A DNA stretch of 64,000 nucleotides from Phaeobacter sp. B1627 (GTDB taxonomy: Bacteria > Pseudomonadota > Alphaproteobacteria > Rhodobacterales > Rhodobacteraceae), in contig NZ_VCNK01000016.1 of the NCBI RefSeq assembly GCF_006265095.1, positions 118,860 through 182,859 of the forward strand, read 5' to 3'. The position numbers and the translations under genes are program-made. The notes beneath the pieces are model-generated. The model was given only the letters and a program-made list of their open reading frames with translations, ran no database searches and was not told the DNA's origin. Of the stretch, positions 1-9,345 are shown in pieces (the stretch's first letter is position 1; each line of letters starts with the position of its first letter).

Positions 1-362
1 CCTTTGCCGTCCTGATCACGTTCTCGCTGTTTTCCGGCATTCCGGTGGAATTGGAGGAGGCCGCATGGACGCTCGGCTGCACGCGGCTGACGGCATTCAC
101 CAAAGTGGTCCTGCCGCTGATCCTTCCGGGCATCACGGCAAGCGCAATCTTTGCCTTTGTGATCTCCTGGAACGAGGTCTTTGCCGCCGCCGTTCTGACC
201 ATCGAGAACCGGACCCTGACCGCGTTTTTGCTGCAGACTCTGGGCGAAGCGCCGCTGCATCTGAAATTTGCGGGCGGGTTTATCCTCGTGGTGCCGGCGC
301 TGATCTTCATCTTTGCAGTACGCAAATACCTGTTTGCCATGTGGGGCATCGCGAACCGCTAG
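1..362 (+). CDS. Sugar ABC transporter permease, C-terminal part (truncated by window edge)
   Basis: Inner-membrane permease of a carbohydrate ABC importer (MalG/UgpE type); only the last ~120 residues are in the window and the reading frame is open from base 3. The EAA loop that contacts the ATPase is visible (EEAAWTLG, then the P of KVVLP), followed by two hydrophobic stretches, as expected for the C-terminal end of this family. It lies 29 bp upstream of an ATPase gene on the same strand, so both belong to one importer operon with the downstream glycoside hydrolase and isomerase. The substrate cannot be read from this fragment. The 5' part and the start codon lie outside the window. Confidence 0.9.
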   Translation, partial: FAVLITFSLFSGIPVELEEAAWTLGCTRLTAFTKVVLPLILPGITASAIFAFVISWNEVFAAAVLTIENRTLTAFLLQTLGEAPLHLKFAGGFILVVPALIFIFAVRKYLFAMWGIANR

Positions 363-391
363 GGCACGCGACAGACGATAAGGACACTAAA

Positions 392-1435
392 ATGGCTGAA
401 ATTCAGATCCGGAATGTCGCCAAATGCTTTGGCAGCTACCAGGCGCTCCATGACATCAACCTCACCATTGCCGACCAGGAATTCATGGTGCTGCTCGGGG
501 CCTCGGGCTGCGGCAAATCCACCTTGTTGCGCATTATCGCAGGTCTTGAAACCCAGACCACCGGCGAGGTCTGGATCGGCGGGCGGCGCATCGATCATCT
601 GCCGCCCAAGGATCGTGGCATCGCGATGGTGTTTCAGAACTACGCGGTCTTTCCGCATCTGACGGTGTTTGAAAACATCGGCTTTGGCTTGCGAATGCAG
701 AAAATGCGCAATGACGAGGTGACACGACGGGTCACCCGCACGGCAGAGCTGATGCATATTGAACAGTTGCTGACGCGGTATTCCGGCGAATTGTCCGGAG
801 GCCAGCGCCAGCGCGTCGCAGTGGCGCGCGCCCTCGCGATGGAGCCGGATGTGATCCTGATGGATGAGCCGCTGTCAAACCTCGACGCATTGCTGCGGCT
901 GGAGATGCGGGCGGAGCTGAAAGGCGTTCTGGCCGAGAGCAATACCACCGCAATCTATGTCACCCATGATCAGGTCGAAGCGATGAGCCTCGCGGATCGG
1001 ATTTCGGTCATGCATCAGGGCCGCATTGTTCAGGCGGCCTCACCGGTTGAGGTCTACCGCGATCCGGCGGAACGGTTCGTGGCGGGTTTCATCGGCAATC
1101 CGCCGATGAATTTCCTGCCTGCCCGCAACACCGGAGCGGGGCGCTGGGCAGTGGCAAATCAGGTCTTTGATGGCCCCGATGTCCCGGCCACAGCGTTGGA
1201 GTTTGCAATCCGCCCGGAGGATGTCCGCCCCGCGGATGAGGGGTTGGAGGCGCGGGTCCGCCTGGTGGAGCCGCTCGGGGCGCATTTGCTTTTGACCTGC
1301 GATGTGGGCGGCGCCATGTTCCGCGCCATTCTGGACAGCGATATGACCGTGCGCGCCGGAGATGAGCTGAAGCTGGCGGCAATGCCGGACCGCATCCGCT
1401 GGTTTGATCCTGACACGTCTCTTTCCATCGCCTGA
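392..1435 (+). CDS. Sugar ABC transporter ATP-binding protein (UgpC/MalK type)
   Basis: ATPase of 347 aa that would power the preceding permease. Walker A (GASGCGKST, near residue 40), Q-loop (MVFQNYAVFPH), signature LSGGQRQRVA, Walker B (VILMDEPLSNLD) and the H-loop (YVTHDQ) are intact. The C-terminal third is a TOBE/MalK regulatory domain (AIRPEDVRP). The frame is open further upstream, but the ATG at 392 begins the conserved MAEIQIRNV start and is the only sensible start. It sits in the operon after the partial permease and 20 bp before a glycoside hydrolase. This class usually serves mono-, di- or glycosidic compatible-solute importers; the exact sugar is inferred only from the neighbouring enzymes. 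Confidence 0.93.
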   Translation: MAEIQIRNVAKCFGSYQALHDINLTIADQEFMVLLGASGCGKSTLLRIIAGLETQTTGEVWIGGRRIDHLPPKDRGIAMVFQNYAVFPHLTVFENIGFGLRMQKMRNDEVTRRVTRTAELMHIEQLLTRYSGELSGGQRQRVAVARALAMEPDVILMDEPLSNLDALLRLEMRAELKGVLAESNTTAIYVTHDQVEAMSLADRISVMHQGRIVQAASPVEVYRDPAERFVAGFIGNPPMNFLPARNTGAGRWAVANQVFDGPDVPATALEFAIRPEDVRPADEGLEARVRLVEPLGAHLLLTCDVGGAMFRAILDSDMTVRAGDELKLAAMPDRIRWFDPDTSLSIA

Positions 1436-1455
1436 AGTCTTCTGGAGAACACACG

Positions 1456-2733
1456 ATGAGCCACCCGCTTTATGACGGGGCGGTCGAGATCCTTGCCCGC
1501 AATGATCTCGGTCACTACACGGTGCCTACCCACGGGCTCTACCCGTTTCAATGGAACTGGGACAGTGCCCTATCCGCGCTCGGGCAATCCTATGTGAATG
1601 AATCCCGGGCCTGGACCGAGATCGAAACCCTGTTCGATCACCAATGGCCGGACGGCATGGTGCCGCACATCATCTTTCACAAGGAAGACGAAGGCTATTT
1701 TCCCGGCCCCTCGGTCTGGGGCACAGAGCGGCCCGTGCCCACCTCCGGCATCAGTCAGCCGGCGGTGACCGGATTTGCCGTGCGCAAGCTGTTCGAGCGG
1801 GCAAAAGACCTGCCATCGGCACGCGCGCGGGCAAAGGCGTTGTTGCCAAAGATCCAGGCCTGGCACGATTGGTTCTTTGCGACCCGGGACCCCGAGGAAA
1901 CGGGGTTGGTTGCGATCATTCATCCCTGGGAGTCGGGACGGGACAATTCAGCTGACTGGAACGCGGCGCTGTCGCGGGTGCCGACCGAGGGAGTGGGCGA
2001 TTTCCAGCGTCGCGATATCCAGCACGCCGCCGCTGCGCATAGGCCCACAACAGAGCAGTACCAGCGCTACATCTGGCTGGTGAAACACTTCCGCGCGCAG
2101 GGGTGGGACACGGCGAAACTGCATGATGCCTCGCCGTTTCGGGTGGTGGACCCGGGCTTCAACGCCATTTTGCTGCGCTCCTGCGCCGATCTGGCCTGGC
2201 TGGCAGAGCAGCTGGACGAGCCTGCGATTGGGGCACGGGCCAAAACGCAGTCCGACAAGGGGCTGGCGGCGATGGAACATCTGTGGAGCGACAGGCATCA
2301 GCAATACCTCTGTTATGACCGCGCCATCGGCGCGCCGGTGGACTGCCTGACCGTGGGCGGCCTGCTGCCTGTGTTCACCGCCATCGCGCCGGACAGATCG
2401 GCACGGATTGCGGCCCGGCTGGAGGATCTGGCCCGGCGCACAACCTATATGATCCCGAGCCATGACCCTCATGCACCCGAATATGACGGCGAGAGATACT
2501 GGCTCGGCCCGGCCTGGCTGATCGTGAACTACATGATTGCGGACGGGCTGAACCGCGATGGTCACACAGAGATCGCGGCCCGCATCGTCGGCGACTCGAT
2601 GAAGCTGATTGTCGAAAGCGGCTTCTCGGAATATTACGACCCCATGACCGGTGCCCCTTGCGGTGGTCCGCATTTTACCTGGACCGCGGCGATGGTGATC
2701 GAGTTTCTCAAGCAAACGGGAGGGGTGGAATGA
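1456..2733 (+). CDS. MGH1-like (GH63-type) glycoside hydrolase, probable mannosyl/glucosylglycerate hydrolase
   Basis: Cytoplasmic (alpha/alpha)6-barrel glycosidase of 425 aa with no signal peptide. The segments WNWDSAL (near residue 33), HPWESGRDNS (~155), EYDGERYWLGPAW (~335) and the C-terminal EYYDP...GPHFTWTA are those of the mannosylglycerate/glucosylglycerate hydrolase family related to GH63; these enzymes release glycerate from the sugar. It lies between the ABC importer ATPase and a D-lyxose/D-mannose isomerase, and its stop overlaps the next start by 4 bp, which implies translational coupling. The inferred pathway is import of a glyceryl glycoside, hydrolysis, then mannose isomerised to fructose. 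Other short alpha-glycosides are possible substrates. Confidence 0.8.
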   Translation: MSHPLYDGAVEILARNDLGHYTVPTHGLYPFQWNWDSALSALGQSYVNESRAWTEIETLFDHQWPDGMVPHIIFHKEDEGYFPGPSVWGTERPVPTSGISQPAVTGFAVRKLFERAKDLPSARARAKALLPKIQAWHDWFFATRDPEETGLVAIIHPWESGRDNSADWNAALSRVPTEGVGDFQRRDIQHAAAAHRPTTEQYQRYIWLVKHFRAQGWDTAKLHDASPFRVVDPGFNAILLRSCADLAWLAEQLDEPAIGARAKTQSDKGLAAMEHLWSDRHQQYLCYDRAIGAPVDCLTVGGLLPVFTAIAPDRSARIAARLEDLARRTTYMIPSHDPHAPEYDGERYWLGPAWLIVNYMIADGLNRDGHTEIAARIVGDSMKLIVESGFSEYYDPMTGAPCGGPHFTWTAAMVIEFLKQTGGVE

Positions 2734-3416
2734 AACGCTCGCGCATCAACGAGATCATGGCAAACGCGGATGAGATGATCAGGAGTTACGGCTTCGTCCT
2801 GCCACCCTTTGCCTCCTGGTCGCCAGAGACCTTCGTGGCCCGCAAAGACGCGGCGCGTCATTTGATCGACGCCCGCTGTGGCTGGGACATCACCGACTAT
2901 GGCGCCGGAAAATTTGACGAGATGGGGCTGTTTCTCTTCACGCTGCGCAATGGCCGCCTGGCGGATCTGCAGAACGGCCGTGGCATGTGTTACGCGGAAA
3001 AGCTGCTGATTTCCCGGCAGGATCAGCTGAGCCCGATGCACACCCATGTGATCAAGGCCGAGGACATCATCAACCGCGGCGGCGCGACCCTTGTGATCGA
3101 GCTCTTCGGGTCCGACGATCAGGGCCGGTTCGCCGCCGATCGTGGTGGCTCGGTCTGGTGTGACGGCATCCGGCGCGACTATGCGCCCGGCGAAAAGCTG
3201 GCTCTGGCGCCCGGCGAAAGCGTGACCTTGATGCCTGGCGACTGGCATGCCTTCTGGGGCGAGGGCGGGGACGTCCTGATCGGCGAGGTCTCCACGGTCA
3301 ATGACGACGAGACCGACAATCTGTTCCGCGAACCGATCGGTCGCTTTGCCGAGATCGAAGAAGACGTCGCCCCGACCCATCTTCTGGTGAGCGATTATGC
3401 CCGTTGGCTGGTTTGA
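2730..3416 (+). CDS. D-lyxose/D-mannose ketol-isomerase
   Basis: Cupin-fold sugar isomerase of 228 aa. Family members interconvert D-lyxose with D-xylulose and D-mannose with D-fructose using a divalent metal. The metal-binding cluster is visible: SPMHTH followed by K and E (HTHVIKAEDI), and the second half GDWHAFWGEGG. The start was placed at the ATG overlapping the hydrolase stop (ATGA); an in-frame extension upstream lies inside the hydrolase gene and is not conserved in type. With the preceding hydrolase, the most economical role is converting mannose released from an imported mannoside into fructose. The substrate preference is inferred from context. Confidence 0.85.
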   Translation: MKRSRINEIMANADEMIRSYGFVLPPFASWSPETFVARKDAARHLIDARCGWDITDYGAGKFDEMGLFLFTLRNGRLADLQNGRGMCYAEKLLISRQDQLSPMHTHVIKAEDIINRGGATLVIELFGSDDQGRFAADRGGSVWCDGIRRDYAPGEKLALAPGESVTLMPGDWHAFWGEGGDVLIGEVSTVNDDETDNLFREPIGRFAEIEEDVAPTHLLVSDYARWLV

Positions 3417-3607
3417 TCCCGGCAGGTAATCGCTGCGGGTCGCCGGTCTTTCTTTTTTCTGCCGGATGGCTTGCCAAAATCTCTGCGCCTGTCACAAGAA
3501 AGCCTGTGGTCGGATCCTTTGCGACCTGACGGAAAATGCGTGACAGAGGCGCCTGTCCGGCCGCGACCTGCGGGGCGGCGGTGGCTCTTGTCGACAGGAG
3601 AGGATGA

Positions 3608-4333
3608 ATGATGAAACTGAGCGATTTCAAGGCGCTGACCTTCGACGTCTATGGTACGCTGATCGATTGGGAAAGTGGCATGATTGCCGGGCTGAAGCCG
3701 TTGACCGACAAGGTCAGCCGCAGTTTGACCCGCGACGACATCCTTGAGGCGCATGCATATTACGAGTCCACCACCCAGAAATGGACACCGGCCAAGAAGT
3801 ACTATGAACTGTTGCCTGTCGTCTATCGCCGCATGGCCGAGGAATGGGGGGTCGAGGTCACCTGGGAGGACTGCGTGGCCTACGGTCTTTCGGTGCGCCA
3901 ATGGCCCGCCTTTGACGACAGCCGCGAGGCCCTGGCCTATCTTCAGCAGCATTTCAAGCTGATCGTGCTGACAAACACCGACAACCTGTCGTTTTCCGGC
4001 TCCAATGCCCGGCTGGGCGTGACCTTTGACGGTGTCTATACGGCCGAGGATATCGGCAGCTATAAACCGGCGGATCGCAATTTTGACTATATGCTGGACA
4101 CACTGGCCCGCCGCGGTATCGGGAAACAGGACATCCTGCACACGGCCGAGAGCATGTTTCACGATCACGCCCCGGCCAACAGGCATGGGCTTGCCAATTG
4201 CTGGATCTACCGGCGTCATGACAAGGACGGATTTGGCGCCACGATGAACCCGGGTGACCTGCCGACCTATGATTTCCGGTTCAATAGCATGATGGACATG
4301 GTCAGAGCTCATCAGGCCGAGTTGGCCGGGTAA
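3608..4333 (+). CDS. HAD-superfamily hydrolase, type II haloacid dehalogenase-like
   Basis: Cytoplasmic HAD enzyme of 241 aa. Motif I is FDVYGTLIDWE, with the nucleophilic Asp near residue 13 but Tyr-Gly-Thr typical of L-2-haloacid dehalogenases; motif II is LTNTDN, motif III is YKPADRNF, and the C-terminal acidic motif is replaced by the dehalogenase-like HTAESMFHDH. Family members remove halide from 2-haloacids, though many close relatives act as phosphatases. An AGGAG sequence precedes the ATG at 3608. It is ~190 bp downstream of the isomerase gene, so it may or may not share that operon. A weak U-rich hairpin follows at 4422-4449. Substrate unknown. Confidence 0.8.
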   Translation: MMKLSDFKALTFDVYGTLIDWESGMIAGLKPLTDKVSRSLTRDDILEAHAYYESTTQKWTPAKKYYELLPVVYRRMAEEWGVEVTWEDCVAYGLSVRQWPAFDDSREALAYLQQHFKLIVLTNTDNLSFSGSNARLGVTFDGVYTAEDIGSYKPADRNFDYMLDTLARRGIGKQDILHTAESMFHDHAPANRHGLANCWIYRRHDKDGFGATMNPGDLPTYDFRFNSMMDMVRAHQAELAG

Positions 4334-4421
4334 ACGGTCCAGTCAGACCAGTCAGCTCAGCCGGCTTGGTCAGACTGATCGGCCCAGCCGCCAAAGCGCT
4401 CTTTTGACCGCCTCCCACTTG

Positions 4422-4449
4422 ACCGCCGCCCACTGGGGGGCGGTTTTTT
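4422..4449 (+). terminator. Rho-independent terminator after the HAD gene
   Basis: ACCGCC...GGCGGT stem followed by a run of six T, between the HAD gene and the arsenic operon. It insulates the operon from upstream transcription. Confidence 0.6.
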
Positions 4450-4515
4450 CACAGGCCGGACGATACATGAATGCGGCTCGGAGGGCAGGTAGGGGGTTGC
4501 TCGAAACAAACAATT

Positions 4516-4535
4516 CCAATATTCGTGAAATATGG
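4516..4535 (+). promoter_or_regulatory. Probable ArsR operator overlapping the arsR-arsC start codon
   Basis: Imperfect palindrome CCAATATT-CGTG-AAATATGG. AT-rich inverted repeats of this kind are typical ArsR/SmtB operators. It covers the ATG at 4532, so the regulator bound here would block its own initiation region. This fits negative autoregulation relieved by arsenite, and suggests a very short or absent leader. Binding is inferred. Confidence 0.5.
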
Positions 4536-5374
4536 AAAACATACTCACAGATCGACTCGCCGTTCTCAGCCACCCGCAGCGCATTGCGGTGTTCCGGCTG
4601 CTCATGCGGCGCTGTCCGGATGAGCTGCCGGCGGGCGAAATCGCGGATGTTCTGGGCCTGAAGGCAAGCACCGCATCGGCCTATCTGGCCGCGCTGACGC
4701 GGGCGGATCTGATTGCCCAGCGGCGGGACGGCGCGCGGTTGCTCTATGCGATCAATCTGCAGGCGGCCCGCGACGTTGTGGCCGGTCTCTTTGTGGATTG
4801 TTGTCGTGGCCGACCGGATCTTTGTCCGCCACATTTTTCTGACCTCATCAGGAGCGTGTCCCCTATGCGCGATACCAAATTCAACGTTCTCTTTGTCTGT
4901 ACCGGCAATTCGGCCCGTTCCATTTTTGCCGAGACCCTGTTGCGCGACCTCGGCGGGGATCGGTTCACGGCCTATTCGGCGGGCACCGCGCACCGGTCTG
5001 AACTGAACCCCTATGCGGTCGAGATGCTCAAGTCGAAGAAGCACGATGTTGCGCCGCTTAGGTCGAAAAACGTATCTGAATTTCAAGGCGTTGACGCGCC
5101 CCGGATGGATTTTGTCTTCACCGTCTGCGACCGCGCCGCAAATGAGGAATGTCCTGTGTGGCCGGGGCAGCCGATCTCCGGCCATTGGGGCATGCCGGAC
5201 CCGGTCAAGGCAGAGGGCACGGAGGCGCAAAAGAGGCTGGCGTTCCAGCAGACATACGGCGCCTTGCGCAATCGGATCAGCGCCTTCACATCGCTGCCGT
5301 TTGAGACTCTGGACCGGGAGTCGTTGCAAAAACATGTGGATGAAATCGGCAGACGCGAACAGGAACAGGTATAA
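4532..5374 (+). CDS. ArsR-family regulator fused to low-molecular-weight arsenate reductase (ArsR-ArsC)
   Basis: Fusion of 280 aa. Residues 1-95 form a winged-helix ArsR/SmtB-type repressor (LSHPQRIAVFRLL, then the recognition helix around GLKASTASAYL). Residues ~115-265 form an LMW-phosphatase/arsenate reductase with the P-loop VCTGNSARS (nucleophilic Cys, Arg) and the general-acid region GMPDPVKAEG. A CC pair (DCCRGRPDLC) near residues 90-98 could be the arsenite sensor. One polypeptide would therefore both sense arsenic and reduce arsenate. First gene of an operon with GAPDH, ArsJ and Acr3; the spacing to the GAPDH gene is 6 bp. The operator-like palindrome overlaps its start. Confidence 0.9.
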   Translation: MENILTDRLAVLSHPQRIAVFRLLMRRCPDELPAGEIADVLGLKASTASAYLAALTRADLIAQRRDGARLLYAINLQAARDVVAGLFVDCCRGRPDLCPPHFSDLIRSVSPMRDTKFNVLFVCTGNSARSIFAETLLRDLGGDRFTAYSAGTAHRSELNPYAVEMLKSKKHDVAPLRSKNVSEFQGVDAPRMDFVFTVCDRAANEECPVWPGQPISGHWGMPDPVKAEGTEAQKRLAFQQTYGALRNRISAFTSLPFETLDRESLQKHVDEIGRREQEQV

Positions 5375-5380
5375 CCGACC

Positions 5381-6379
5381 ATGACAACCTATGCTCTCAA
5401 CGGGCTTGGCCGCATGGGCAAACTCGCCCTGCGCCCCTTGATCGAACGTGGCGCAAAGATCGCTTTTGTGAACGATGCGACAGGCGATCCCGCGATGCAC
5501 GCGCATCTGCTGGAATTTGATTCCGTCCACGGGCGCTGGCCTGCGGAATTTGCGTCGGACGACGAAGGGATTTCGATCGACGGCACCCGCATTCCCGTGA
5601 CCTGCAGCCGCGATATCGGCGCGCTGCCTCTCGAAGGCGTTGATGTCGTTATCGATTGCACCGGAGCCTTCAAGACCGAAGCCAAGCTCGCCCCGTATTT
5701 CGAGGCGGGCGTGAAAAAGGTCGTCGTTTCGGCGCCGGTCAAGGACGGGCCGACTGCGAACATCGTCTACGGCATCAACAACGATGCCTACAACCCGGAG
5801 GCACATCGGATCATCACGGCCGCCAGCTGCACCACCAATTGTCTGGCGCCGGTGGTCAAGGTCCTGTTGGAGGGGATCGGCATCAAGCACGGCTCGATCA
5901 CGACAATCCACGATGTCACCAACACCCAGACCATAGTGGACCGCCCGGCCAAGGACATGCGGCGCGCGCGATCCGCGCTGACCAACCTGATCCCGACCAC
6001 GACCGGCTCTGCCACGGCGATCACGCTGATCTACCCCGAGCTGGCGGGCAAGCTGAATGGCCACGCGGTGCGGGTGCCTTTGCTGAACGCCTCGATCACC
6101 GATTGCGTGTTCGAAATGTCCCGTGAGACGACAGCTGACGAGGTCAATGCTTTGTTCAAAGCCGCAGCTGACGGCCCTTTGAGCGGGATCCTCGGGTATG
6201 AGACCCGGCCGCTGGTGTCGTCGGATTACACCAATGACCCGCGCAGCAGTATCATTGATGCGCCCTCGACGATGGTGGTGAACGGCACGCAGGTCAAAAT
6301 TTATGCGTGGTATGACAATGAGTTCGGTTATGCGCATCGCCTTGTCGATGTGGCGCTGATGGTGGGTGGAACCCTGTGA
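5381..6379 (+). CDS. ArsJ-associated glyceraldehyde-3-phosphate dehydrogenase
   Basis: GAPDH-family enzyme of 332 aa with a Rossmann N-terminus (NGLGRMGK), catalytic [10 protein letters not shown] (Cys near 150), a conserved His (THDVT region) and the C-terminal [11 protein letters not shown]. The variant [14 protein letters not shown] start and the position in an arsenic operon mark it as the dedicated GAPDH that uses arsenate in place of phosphate to make 1-arseno-3-phosphoglycerate, the ArsJ substrate (established for gapdh-arsJ pairs). Stop and arsJ start overlap by 4 bp (GTGA), indicating coupled translation. It is not the central glycolytic enzyme by context. Confidence 0.92.
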   Translation: MTTYALNGLGRMGKLALRPLIERGAKIAFVNDATGDPAMHAHLLEFDSVHGRWPAEFASDDEGISIDGTRIPVTCSRDIGALPLEGVDVVIDCTGAFKTEAKLAPYFEAGVKKVVVSAPVKDGPTANIVYGINNDAYNPEAHRIITAASCTTNCLAPVVKVLLEGIGIKHGSITTIHDVTNTQTIVDRPAKDMRRARSALTNLIPTTTGSATAITLIYPELAGKLNGHAVRVPLLNASITDCVFEMSRETTADEVNALFKAAADGPLSGILGYETRPLVSSDYTNDPRSSIIDAPSTMVVNGTQVKIYAWYDNEFGYAHRLVDVALMVGGTL

Positions 6380-7641
6380 CACGTCCTGCTGGCTTTGCCG
6401 CCTATCTGACCGTGACGGCCGCATATTGGGCCTTCATGCTGACCGACGGGGCGCTCCGGATGCTGGTTCTGCTGCATTTCCACACGCTGGGCTTTTCGCC
6501 GGTGCAGCTGGCCTATCTGTTTGTGCTCTATGAAATCGCAGGCGTCGTCACCAACCTCTCTGCGGGGTGGATTGCGGCGCGCTTTGGTCTGACGGCCACG
6601 CTCTATGCCGGACTGTCGCTGCAGGTTGTGGCCCTGCTGGCTCTGGCCCGGCTCGATCCGGAATGGAGCATCGCGGCCTCTGTCACCTTTGTCATGCTGG
6701 TGCAGGGCCTGTCGGGCGTGGCCAAGGATCTGGCCAAGATGAGCTCCAAGAGCGCGGTCAAGATCCTTGCGCCTGACGATGGCGGGGGGTTGTTTCGCTG
6801 GGTCGCGGTGCTGACCGGTTCGAAGAATGCAGTCAAAGGCGCCGGGTTCCTGTTGGGCGCGGCGCTGCTGGCGGTGTGTGGATTTGTGCCGTCGGTCCTG
6901 GCGATGGCCGCGATCCTGTTCGTGATCCTCGCAGGCGTCGTGGTTGGCATGCCCTCGGGCCTGCCCATCGGTCGCAAAGATGCCAGGTTCTCCGAGGTCT
7001 TCTCCAAGAATCGCAATGTGAACTGGCTCAGCGGCGCCCGGTTGTTCCTGTTCGGAGCCCGCGACGTCTGGTTCGTGGTCGGCATTCCGATCTATTTCTA
7101 CGCTGTGCTGTCGGACGGCAGCCACGAGGGAAATCGCGCAGCCTTTTTTGTGATCGGAACCTTCATGGCGGTCTGGACCATCCTGTATGGTGTGGTGCAG
7201 GGCAGCGCGCCGCGTATTCTGCGCGCGTCGATGCTGACAGATGCGGAGATCCTGACGCGCGCAAAGCGCTGGGCGGCGATGCTGGCCGTAGTGCCCGCAG
7301 CCTTGGCCAGCCTCGTGTGGTTGTCGCCAGAGCCGTCGCCGGTCTTGACGGTGACGATCATCGGCGGGCTGCTGGCGTTCGGCGGAATCTTTGCCGTCAA
7401 TTCCTCCCTGCATTCCTTTCTGATCCTCAGCTTTACCGATGCCAGACGGGTCACGATGGATGTCGGGTTCTACTACATGTCCAACGCGGCCGGGCGGCTT
7501 TTGGGCACGGTCCTGTCAGGGCTCACCTATCAGCTTGGCGGGCTCGCGCTGTGTCTCGGTACTGCGGCTGTTATGATCGTGTTGAGTTCGGCCGCTACCA
7601 CGCAGCTTCGAACATCTGAAAACCACGGAGTTCCCGCATGA
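6376..7641 (+). CDS. arsJ: ArsJ organoarsenical efflux MFS permease
   Basis: Membrane protein of 421 aa with about 12 hydrophobic segments and MFS character. The N-terminus [21 protein letters not shown] is characteristic of ArsJ, which exports 1-arseno-3-phosphoglycerate made by the preceding GAPDH; the product then decays outside the cell to arsenate. Starts with GTG at 6376, overlapping the GAPDH stop, and its own stop overlaps the acr3 start (ATGA). With the GAPDH gene it forms an arsenate-specific resistance module that needs no reduction step. Confidence 0.93.
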   Translation: MTRPAGFAAYLTVTAAYWAFMLTDGALRMLVLLHFHTLGFSPVQLAYLFVLYEIAGVVTNLSAGWIAARFGLTATLYAGLSLQVVALLALARLDPEWSIAASVTFVMLVQGLSGVAKDLAKMSSKSAVKILAPDDGGGLFRWVAVLTGSKNAVKGAGFLLGAALLAVCGFVPSVLAMAAILFVILAGVVVGMPSGLPIGRKDARFSEVFSKNRNVNWLSGARLFLFGARDVWFVVGIPIYFYAVLSDGSHEGNRAAFFVIGTFMAVWTILYGVVQGSAPRILRASMLTDAEILTRAKRWAAMLAVVPAALASLVWLSPEPSPVLTVTIIGGLLAFGGIFAVNSSLHSFLILSFTDARRVTMDVGFYYMSNAAGRLLGTVLSGLTYQLGGLALCLGTAAVMIVLSSAATTQLRTSENHGVPA

Positions 7642-8648
7642 GTATTTTCGAACGTTACCTCTCGATCTGGGTCGCATTGGCCATGGCGGGCGGCATCCTG
7701 CTGGGCAATATCGCGCCCGGATTGGTCAATGCGGTCGCCGCCGCAGAGGTGGCCAGTGTCAATCTGGTGGTCGCGGTGCTGATCTGGGCGATGGTCTATC
7801 CGATGATGGTGGGCGTCGATCCCCGCTCCCTGACCAAAGTCGCCAGACAGCCGCAGGGCCTGTTGATCACCCTGGTGGTGAACTGGCTCGTCAAACCCTT
7901 CACCATGGCGGCGCTGGCGGTCCTGTTCTTCCAATATGTCTTTGCCCCCTGGATCCCGGCCGAGGACGCGCTTCAGTATATCGCGGGCCTGATCCTGCTG
8001 GGGGCTGCGCCCTGCACCGCGATGGTTTTTGTCTGGTCGCAACTGACCCGCGGCGATGCGGCCTATACGCTATTGCAGGTCTCGGTGAACGATCTGATCA
8101 TGGTTGTCGCCTTTGCGCCGATTGTGGCTCTGTTATTGGGGGTTACGGATATCACGGTGCCCTGGTCCACCCTGATCCTGTCGGTGCTTCTGTTCATCGC
8201 GCTGCCATTGGTGGCGGGGATGATCACCCGCAGTCGCCTCGGTGCGGAGGCGGCGATTGAGCGGTTTCAGGCCCGGGTCAAACCCTATTCCGTTGTCGGG
8301 CTGATCGTGACGGTGATGATCCTGTTCGGCCTGCAGGGGCAGGTCATCGTCTCGCGGCCGCTGATCATTCTGCTGATTGCGGTGCCGATCATCGTCCAAA
8401 GCTACAGTATTTTCGCAGTCGCCTATGCGGCGGCATTTGCATTGAAGGTGCCGCACCGCATCGCAGCGCCCTGCGCCCTGATCGGGACGTCGAATTTCTT
8501 TGAACTTGCCGTTGCGGTCGCCATCAGCCTGTTTGGCCTGAATTCCGGCGCGGCGCTGGCGACTGTGGTTGGCGTGCTGGTCGAGGTCCCGGTGATGCTG
8601 ACGCTGGTGGCCTTTGCAAACCGGACCCGGGCCCGCTTTGCCGACTAG
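7638..8648 (+). CDS. Acr3-family arsenite efflux transporter
   Basis: Polytopic inner-membrane carrier of 336 aa, close to the family length, with about ten hydrophobic segments. The [21 protein letters not shown] stretch (given only in part: [12 protein letters not shown]) contains the essential Cys of Acr3, and [13 protein letters not shown] and [14 protein letters not shown] are family signatures. It exports arsenite produced by the ArsC domain of the first operon gene. Last gene of the four-gene operon; its stop codon overlaps the stop of the convergent btaB-like gene (8645-8648), leaving no space for an intervening terminator. Confidence 0.93.
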   Translation: MSIFERYLSIWVALAMAGGILLGNIAPGLVNAVAAAEVASVNLVVAVLIWAMVYPMMVGVDPRSLTKVARQPQGLLITLVVNWLVKPFTMAALAVLFFQYVFAPWIPAEDALQYIAGLILLGAAPCTAMVFVWSQLTRGDAAYTLLQVSVNDLIMVVAFAPIVALLLGVTDITVPWSTLILSVLLFIALPLVAGMITRSRLGAEAAIERFQARVKPYSVVGLIVTVMILFGLQGQVIVSRPLIILLIAVPIIVQSYSIFAVAYAAAFALKVPHRIAAPCALIGTSNFFELAVAVAISLFGLNSGAALATVVGVLVEVPVMLTLVAFANRTRARFAD

Positions 8649-9328
8649 GCAGGGCGGGAGGTGGCCACGGCCGGCGCTCCTGCGGTTGGCGCGCGCAGGA
8701 CCCCGTATTGCGCATAGCCGCGATAGAGCTGCCCATGCTGCGCCGTGCCGCCCACAGTGTCTGCCAGCCGTTCCAGCGCAGGGCCCAGGTCAAGGCGCGG
8801 TGAGACGTGGAATTTCTCCAGCCAGCGCCCAAGCGCCGAACCGAACCAATCAGGCCAGCCCGCCTGGTCTGAAAAATCCACGATATGCAACTCGCCCCCC
8901 GGCGCCAGATGCCCGCAGGCCACCTGCAGGGCGGTCTCCCAGTCCGGGATCATTGAAATCCCGTATGAAATAAAGATCCGGTCGAACTGCGCCCGCTGGA
9001 ACAGCTGACGGGCGTCAAATCCGCAGGCATCGGCCTGCGCCAGCTGTGCCCGCCCTGCCAGTTTCGTGCGCGCTGAAATCAGCATCTCGGAGGAAATGTC
9101 GAGGCCGTAAAAGGCGGCCTGCGGGTATTTTTTGGCGGCGACCTGCAGGTTGCGCCCGGTGCCGCAGGCGATTTCGAGGATATGCGATCCCTGTTGCGGG
9201 TTCAGGTCCGCAATCAGGCGGTCCCGGCCGAACAGATAGTATTTGCGGGTCAGATCATAGAACAGGCGCTGGTGGCGGTAGGTCCGGTCCATCAGCTCGG
9301 CATGGGGAGGGGTGGCGGAATGTGGCAT
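8645..9328 (-). CDS. btaB: SAM-dependent methyltransferase, BtaB-like (betaine lipid synthesis)
   Basis: Class I methyltransferase of 227 aa with motif [13 protein letters not shown] (near residue 50) and acidic LDIS after beta-2. N-terminal [31 protein letters not shown] sequence (shown in part) is characteristic of BtaB, which trimethylates diacylglyceryl-homoserine to DGTS using three SAM. It directly follows btaA on the same strand (17 bp apart), the order found in Rhodobacter. DGTS replaces phospholipid under phosphate limitation. An internal ATG at 9292 is an alternative start. The 3' end overlaps the convergent acr3 stop. Confidence 0.85.
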   Translation of the reverse strand: MPHSATPPHAELMDRTYRHQRLFYDLTRKYYLFGRDRLIADLNPQQGSHILEIACGTGRNLQVAAKKYPQAAFYGLDISSEMLISARTKLAGRAQLAQADACGFDARQLFQRAQFDRIFISYGISMIPDWETALQVACGHLAPGGELHIVDFSDQAGWPDWFGSALGRWLEKFHVSPRLDLGPALERLADTVGGTAQHGQLYRGYAQYGVLRAPTAGAPAVATSRPA

Positions 9329-9345
9329 CGGTTCGGACCCTGCTT

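Noticed and set aside
4370..6424. Open frame of 684 codons on the minus strand
   Set aside because: It is antisense to the ArsR-ArsC and GAPDH genes, rich in Arg/His/Gly with no family pattern; a GC-driven shadow.
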